Source: an uncultured Victivallaceae bacterium (lineage in GTDB: Bacteria > Verrucomicrobiota > Lentisphaeria > Victivallales > Victivallaceae). From it: a stretch of DNA of 8,840 nucleotides. Location: contig CAKUKT010000093.1 of assembly GCA_934663655.1 (NCBI GenBank), positions 1-8,840 on the forward strand. Direction: 5' to 3'. Of the stretch, positions 5,016-8,840 are shown piece after piece. The notes below the pieces were generated by a model that was given only the letters and a program-made list of their open reading frames with translations, did not search any database and was not told the DNA's origin. Made by a program: the position numbers and the translations under genes. Numbering within the stretch: the first letter of the stretch is position 1; each line of letters begins with the position of its first letter.

Positions 5016-8000
5016 TCAGCGTTCAATCCTTTCTATGGTTAGTTCCGGAGCCGGTTGCGAAAGATAGGCGCGGCTGTACGCGCGGATTCCCGGATCGGTC
5101 CAGACCACCATGTCCGGGAGTTCCGCCCCACTGAGGTTGGCAAATGCTAGTTTCACATCATGGTGCGCGGTCAAGAGATCGTTCAGACGCTTGATCTCCG
5201 GATCGGCAGTACGGGTGAAGTTCCACTTGCCGTCGTTGAGGAAGAGTTCAATTCCGACATTATATTTGTTGGCGTAGTTCTCGGTCGAGAGGATGATATC
5301 GGTCGCACCGTCGTTATTCCAGTCGTAGGGTACCACCACGGTCCGGGTGTGCGCGTAGAATGGAGTGCCGTCGGTCAGCGAGAGGCCGACCGGCTCGCCG
5401 AACTTCGGCGCTTTCCCGGCTTCCCGGACGAACGGCACCGCGTAAAGGCGCGCTTTCGCGCCCGGCATCTCGGTGCGGCGGTTGTCGTCGAAGTGGGAGA
5501 TCAGCGCCGGACCGCCCCGGAAATCCTCGACCACTCCCGGGTTGCAGCGATAGGCGAGGGTGCTGCGCGGTTCGAGCGGACCGAAATTCCGATCGAAATC
5601 GAGCGAGAGGGTTTCCCGGCCGTCGGCACCGGTGAACTTCAGGTTGTCAAACCACCCGGAGGCCGGAGTCGAGAAGTCGACCGGGTGGGTCGGACGGCGA
5701 CCCGGATATTCGCGGAAGTGCTGGACGGCCAGCCACGCCATCGAACCAAGATGGAAACGTTCAGCGAACTGCTCCGGACGGTCGGCGGAGCGGGCGATTT
5801 CCCGGCCGTCGATCGAAAGCACCGTGCCGGAAGCATCCCAGCTCAGCGTCACCGTGTGCCAGGCTCCCTTCGCGAATTTGACCGGAGCCGCGCTCGAAAA
5901 CGACTTTTTCCCGAGCTGACAGCGGATCACCCCGTCGGGCAGCTGCACCAGCGAGAAGCCGGGATTGTCGTCGAGAAACTCCGCGAGCGTTTTATTGCTC
6001 CGGTAGTTCTCATAGAGTGTTTTGTTATTGTAGCGTTTCTTGTCCCAGAAGCTGCTGGAGAAGAAGGTTCGGCCGATCCCGGGTACCTCGTCGCTGTCGG
6101 AAGCAAAGGAAAATTCGATCTTTCCGGCTTCCGGAGCAAGCAGCCCCGCCGTCTCGAACGAGAGATAGTCGAGCGAGGTTTCCGGGGTGACTTCGAGAGC
6201 CCGACCGGTGGGAGACTTCACGGTTTTGAGGTGTGAGGTGTCCGGTTTCGGCGTAAGTTTGATTTCCGGGGAGAATTTCCCGTTGCCGAGGTTCAGATAG
6301 AGCGAGAAGTAGCCCATCGTCCAGTTGTGTTCGGTGTTCAGCAGCACGTCCAGACGGCCGTCGCCGTCGAAATCGGCGATGCGCACCTGGGAGTAGAGCG
6401 AACCGTATTCGGTGTTGTCCGGACAACCGTAACGCTGGGCGTCGGCCGGTTCCAGCCGGATAGACGGCAGCCGTTCGAACATCCCGTCTTTGAAACGGAA
6501 CCAGCTCAGTTCCATTCCGCTGCCGACCTGACAGAATTCCAGTTCGCCGTCACCGTCGATGTCGACGATCTCAAAGCTGCCGAGCCCGAAATAGTTGTCG
6601 CCGAGCTCAAGCTGCTTCTCCAGCCATTTATTGTTGTTCACCCTCGAGTCGGCGATCGTCAGCACCGAACCGACCGCGGGATAGTAGAAATTCGCTGTAC
6701 GTTCAAACAGGTCGGCAATGCCGTCGCCGTTGATGTCGGCCCAGCCGAAGTTCGGGAAGTAGAAGTCGTTGGCGAAGGTTTTGCCGCTCACGTGCTTGAC
6801 CTGCTGGCGGGCTCCAAACTTGAATCCTTTCGCATTGCCCTCGTTGAAGAAAACATAGAGGTGCGCCGGTACCGAAACCGAAAGGTCGAGGATGCCATCC
6901 CCGTTGAGATCGTCGAGGGAGACGGTCGGGGTGCAGGCGCTGTTGGTACGGGAGGTCTCGGTGGAATCGGGAATTTCCAGCGCAAGTTTCTGCGGCTTGT
7001 CGAAGAGCGGTTCTCCCTTGGAATCCAGTCCGAGTCCCTTCAGAAAGACCGTTTCCACCGCGGTTCCCACCAGCCGGACGCCGATGGCGTCGGCGATACC
7101 GTCGCCGTCAAGGTCGCCGTAGGTGTAGCGACGGCCGCGATCGAGCGTGGAAACCGTAATCGGCGAGGCGTAGTCAATTCCGCCCGGAGCGGCGGAGATG
7201 TTGCGGATGAACAGCGGCACCGTGTTGTAGTGGCGCGCCATGAAGATATCCCGGCGACCGTCGTTGTCGTAATCGATCGATTCAACCACCGAAAACGCCA
7301 GACCATGGTGTTCATCAGTGCCGATGAGTTCGTCAAACGGGTCGCGGGCGATGTAGTGCGCCGCTTCGTTGAATTTGAACTCTCCGGGCTTGCCGACATT
7401 GCGGTAGATATGGGCGTAATCGGTCCAGCGTCCCGCGATCAAAGCGGGTTTGCCGTCAGCGAAAATATCGCGGAAGCGCACATTCCAGAAATTCCACGGC
7501 AGAGCCACCTTCGCATTTCTATTCTGCATAAGCTGGTCGCCGTTGCCGATCAGTCGACGCAACCCGGGCTGATCATCGTCTCCGGCCGGAGCGATGGTGA
7601 TTTTGTATCCATCGGCATCAACACCGAGATTCCAGACCAGGTCGGAACGATCCGGAGTGAGCGGCATCACGTTTGCCGTGAGTTTTTCCGCCGTGCCGTT
7701 GCGCAGCGCTTCGACCGTGACGTTGAAGCGGGAGAGCTTTTTGCCGGCAACCGCTTCGAGCAGCTGGAAATTCAGCGGGAAGTTGACCGGAGTCCCCGGC
7801 TTCGCTTCCGGATCGACGTTCTTGAGCGTCAGGGTTGCACCCGGAACCCCCGCTTCGGCTTCGACGGCCCGCAGATAAGGAGAAATCTGCCGGTCGAGGT
7901 AGCGGTAGTTACGCCACAGCAGTTCCGCCTCGTTTCCCGATTCGAGCAATTTGCGAAGTTCTTCGATCCGGTTTCCCCAGGCCGCGGTGAGCGCCTTGCC

Positions 8001-8633
8001 GATCCGGGAATCCTGCGAGGCGACCCGGTCGACTTCCGCCAGAAAATCGGCAGCGGCGGCGAAACGCTCGCGGATCTTGCGTTTTTCAGCGGCGACGCCT
8101 TCGGCGGTGAGAAAATTCACTTCGCGGATATTCATCGAACGCTTCTCGGGAGGAACCACTGACTTGTTTGGAGAATTGACCCGGAAGCCCTCGTCATACC
8201 CGGAAAGTATTTCCAGCCGGATCCCGTCCACCTCCCTTTCCGGCAGGTCGATATCGACAAAGAAATCATCTCCGCTCTGCGGATCCCGGGGCAGCGTCAC
8301 GGTTCCCTCCAACAGCGGCGTATATTTGCCGCCGTTCCGGCCGAGAATCCGCACCTCTTTCGGACCACCCTCGGTACTCGGCATCGCCGAGAAACAGCGC
8401 ATCCCCGGATGTATCCGCATTCTGGCGATCTTTTCCGGACGGGAGAAGTTGAAATCCAGCGTCACCTTGTCTCCGAAGCCCTGCCAGGCCTTCGAATCAG
8501 AGGAGTCTCCGTCCAGCAGGCGCGAGGCGTCGTTTCCGTTTGGCACCACGGCGGTGACCTCCAGCGCTTCGACGGCGAGAAATGAGGCACAGCTGAGGAC
8601 GGCGAGCAGAAATTTACCGGTGCGTGGTTTCAT
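5016..8633 (-). CDS. Large secreted discoidin / FG-GAP / LamG multidomain protein
   Basis: A 1205-residue exported protein, probably a surface or periplasmic binding protein or adhesin. A signal peptide (MKPRTGKFLLAVLSCASFLAVEA) is followed by an F5/8 type C (discoidin-like) domain at about 25-180. A charged helical stretch lies at 181-260 and a beta-rich linker reaches about 370. FG-GAP/VCBS repeats follow, with calcium-binding DxDxDG-type loops at 454 (DYDNDGRRD), 507 (DLDGDGIAD), 575 (DLNGDGILD), 633 (DINGDGIAD), 691 (DIDGDGELE) and 754 (DFDGDGRLD). A LamG-like module spans about 815-1010, ending GWFDNLKF. Then another loop at 1104 (DWNNDGATD) and a weak one near 1163. The spacing of 53-68 residues fits propeller blades. 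The ATG at 8633 is preceded by AAAGGAG at 5 nt. The frame is open further upstream to 8795, but that part contains the promoter. No catalytic motif or sorting signal was recognised. It is the first gene of a two-gene unit with the small LamG-like protein. Confidence 0.93.
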   Translation of the reverse strand: MKPRTGKFLLAVLSCASFLAVEALEVTAVVPNGNDASRLLDGDSSDSKAWQGFGDKVTLDFNFSRPEKIARMRIHPGMRCFSAMPSTEGGPKEVRILGRNGGKYTPLLEGTVTLPRDPQSGDDFFVDIDLPEREVDGIRLEILSGYDEGFRVNSPNKSVVPPEKRSMNIREVNFLTAEGVAAEKRKIRERFAAAADFLAEVDRVASQDSRIGKALTAAWGNRIEELRKLLESGNEAELLWRNYRYLDRQISPYLRAVEAEAGVPGATLTLKNVDPEAKPGTPVNFPLNFQLLEAVAGKKLSRFNVTVEALRNGTAEKLTANVMPLTPDRSDLVWNLGVDADGYKITIAPAGDDDQPGLRRLIGNGDQLMQNRNAKVALPWNFWNVRFRDIFADGKPALIAGRWTDYAHIYRNVGKPGEFKFNEAAHYIARDPFDELIGTDEHHGLAFSVVESIDYDNDGRRDIFMARHYNTVPLFIRNISAAPGGIDYASPITVSTLDRGRRYTYGDLDGDGIADAIGVRLVGTAVETVFLKGLGLDSKGEPLFDKPQKLALEIPDSTETSRTNSACTPTVSLDDLNGDGILDLSVSVPAHLYVFFNEGNAKGFKFGARQQVKHVSGKTFANDFYFPNFGWADINGDGIADLFERTANFYYPAVGSVLTIADSRVNNNKWLEKQLELGDNYFGLGSFEIVDIDGDGELEFCQVGSGMELSWFRFKDGMFERLPSIRLEPADAQRYGCPDNTEYGSLYSQVRIADFDGDGRLDVLLNTEHNWTMGYFSLYLNLGNGKFSPEIKLTPKPDTSHLKTVKSPTGRALEVTPETSLDYLSFETAGLLAPEAGKIEFSFASDSDEVPGIGRTFFSSSFWDKKRYNNKTLYENYRSNKTLAEFLDDNPGFSLVQLPDGVIRCQLGKKSFSSAAPVKFAKGAWHTVTLSWDASGTVLSIDGREIARSADRPEQFAERFHLGSMAWLAVQHFREYPGRRPTHPVDFSTPASGWFDNLKFTGADGRETLSLDFDRNFGPLEPRSTLAYRCNPGVVEDFRGGPALISHFDDNRRTEMPGAKARLYAVPFVREAGKAPKFGEPVGLSLTDGTPFYAHTRTVVVPYDWNNDGATDIILSTENYANKYNVGIELFLNDGKWNFTRTADPEIKRLNDLLTAHHDVKLAFANLSGAELPDMVVWTDPGIRAYSRAYLSQPAPELTIERIER

Positions 8634-8638
8634 GACAT

Positions 8639-8645
8639 CTCCTTT
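8639..8645 (-). promoter_or_regulatory. Ribosome binding site of the large FG-GAP gene
   Basis: AAAGGAG on the minus strand lies 5 nt before ATG 8633. It decides the start codon in favour of the one that begins the signal peptide, against the longer open frame starting at 8795. Confidence 0.85.
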
Positions 8646-8681
8646 CGCGATAGTTGTCTGGGACTCTGGTGTTTTTTGCAC

Positions 8682-8709
8682 TACAATAGTACTTGGTGAT
8701 ACTATAGCA
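8682..8709 (-). promoter_or_regulatory. Operator-like inverted repeat over the -10 and start region
   Basis: Read on the plus strand, the arms TACAATAGTA (8682-8691) and TACTATAGCA (8700-8709) are inverted repeats matching at 8 of 10 positions. The inner six (ATAGTA / TACTAT) match perfectly, around an 8-bp centre. One arm covers the -10 hexamer of the promoter and the other lies just past the predicted start near 8694. A dimeric repressor bound here would block transcription. Its identity is not evident from the sequence. Confidence 0.5.
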
Positions 8710-8729
8710 TCCCCCCCGTTGAAAAGCAA
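8701..8729 (-). promoter_or_regulatory. Sigma70-type promoter of the FG-GAP/LamG gene pair
   Basis: The minus strand shows TTGCTT (8729-8724), a 17-bp spacer and TATAGT (8706-8701). The predicted start is near 8694, giving a leader of about 60 nt. The -35 begins 2 bp after the stop codon of the preceding partial gene. The spacer contains a run of seven G (plus-strand C at 8711-8717). The match is good but less perfect than the rnf promoter. Confidence 0.68.
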
Positions 8730-8731
8730 AT

Positions 8732-8840
8732 TTATTTCCGGTCCGCCCGGAGAACTTCCTCCGGTGTGAGGGCGATGGAGTCTTCGTACCGGCACAAAAC
8801 ACGCACGGCGCCGGAGAAACCGGCGCCGCGCGGTCGCCGG
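8732..8840 (-). CDS. C-terminal end of an unidentified protein (partial)
   Basis: A frame open from the right edge to a TAA at 8734-8732 gives 35 residues ending CRYEDSIALTPEEVLRADRK. The codons are mostly G/C-ending, like the genes in this window, and the peptide looks like a normal protein terminus. The stop falls just before the -35 of the next promoter, mirroring the arrangement at rnf. I do not recognise the family. The call rests on composition and layout only, since no start or motif is in view; the alternative is noncoding sequence with a terminator-like palindrome. Confidence 0.5.
   Translation of the reverse strand, partial: RRPRGAGFSGAVRVLCRYEDSIALTPEEVLRADRK
8807..8827. repeat. 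Perfect 8-bp palindromic stem near the right edge
   Basis: GGCGCCGG and CCGGCGCC flank a 5-base loop (AGAAA on the plus strand). On the minus strand it is followed by GTGCGTGTTTTG, which is not a good T-run. It lies inside the probable partial reading frame (encoding GAGFSGA), so it may be a chance result of GC-rich codons. If that frame is not coding, it could be a terminator of an upstream gene. Confidence 0.4.

Noticed and set aside
5015..5026. A TTG start for the LamG-like gene four codons upstream
   Set aside because: The putative ribosome binding bases AAAGGA abut the TTG with no spacing, and the ATG at 5014 starts directly at a normal signal peptide.
6327..8162. A 611-codon open frame on the plus strand opposite the large FG-GAP gene
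   Set aside because: It is antisense to strongly supported coding sequence. Its peptide is full of valine/isoleucine patterns produced by reading the Asp-Gly repeats backwards, and it has no domain signature.
8586..8594. A lipoprotein lipobox (VLSC at residues 12-15) in the large protein
   Set aside because: The hydrophobic core before the cysteine is too short, and hydrophobic residues continue well past it to a better signal peptidase I site near residue 23.
8634..8795. An N-terminal extension of the large protein by 54 codons
   Set aside because: The extension contains the promoter and the dyad. The ATG at 8633 has an ideal ribosome binding site and begins a signal peptide.
1..8840. tRNA or rRNA genes, CRISPR arrays, insertion sequences, attachment sites or defence systems
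   Set aside because: Nearly all of the window is covered by identified coding sequence, and no repeat arrays, transposase motifs or RNA-gene signatures were seen on either strand.

Overview
The window appears to come from a Gram-negative, GC-rich (by eye a little under 60%, not counted) anaerobic bacterium. Every supported gene is on the minus strand, so transcription runs from right to left. A complete Rnf complex together with a large secreted protein carrying discoidin, FG-GAP and LamG-like domains fits the PVC group, especially Lentisphaerota/Victivallis-like gut or aquatic bacteria. That assignment is an inference from gene content; no marker gene is present.

Right part (8840 to about 4316). 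The last 35 codons of an unidentified gene enter from the right edge. Directly after its stop lies a good sigma70-type promoter (8701-8729), with an operator-like inverted repeat over its -10 and start region. This promoter drives two genes one base apart. The first encodes a 1205-residue secreted protein with a discoidin-like domain, a helical linker, FG-GAP/VCBS propeller repeats and a LamG-like domain set among them. The second encodes a 232-residue secreted beta-rich, LamG-like protein. Neither has visible catalytic motifs. They look like surface or periplasmic proteins for binding carbohydrate or polymer, or for adhesion.

Left part (about 4319 to 1). A near-consensus promoter (TTGACA, 17 bp, TATATT) overlaps the stop codon of the preceding gene. 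It starts rnfA-rnfB-rnfC-rnfD-rnfG; rnfG is cut by the left edge, and rnfE would be expected beyond it. The roughly 70-nt leader holds a strong 12-bp hairpin and a second small stem next to the ribosome binding site. The genes are tightly packed: 25-nt gap, 8-nt overlap, 16-nt gap, 4-nt ATGA overlap. Their products form the ion-pumping ferredoxin:NAD+ oxidoreductase. RnfB carries the iron-sulfur input domain, RnfC the NADH/FMN module, RnfA and RnfD are membrane subunits, and RnfG is the flavin-bearing anchored subunit.

Most notable points: RnfB has lost exactly the four cysteines that would hold one cluster of its C-terminal ferredoxin pair, while keeping the four for the other. The rnf leader is structured. 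The FG-GAP protein has a LamG-like module placed inside its propeller repeats. No RNA genes, CRISPR arrays, insertion sequences or integration sites were seen.
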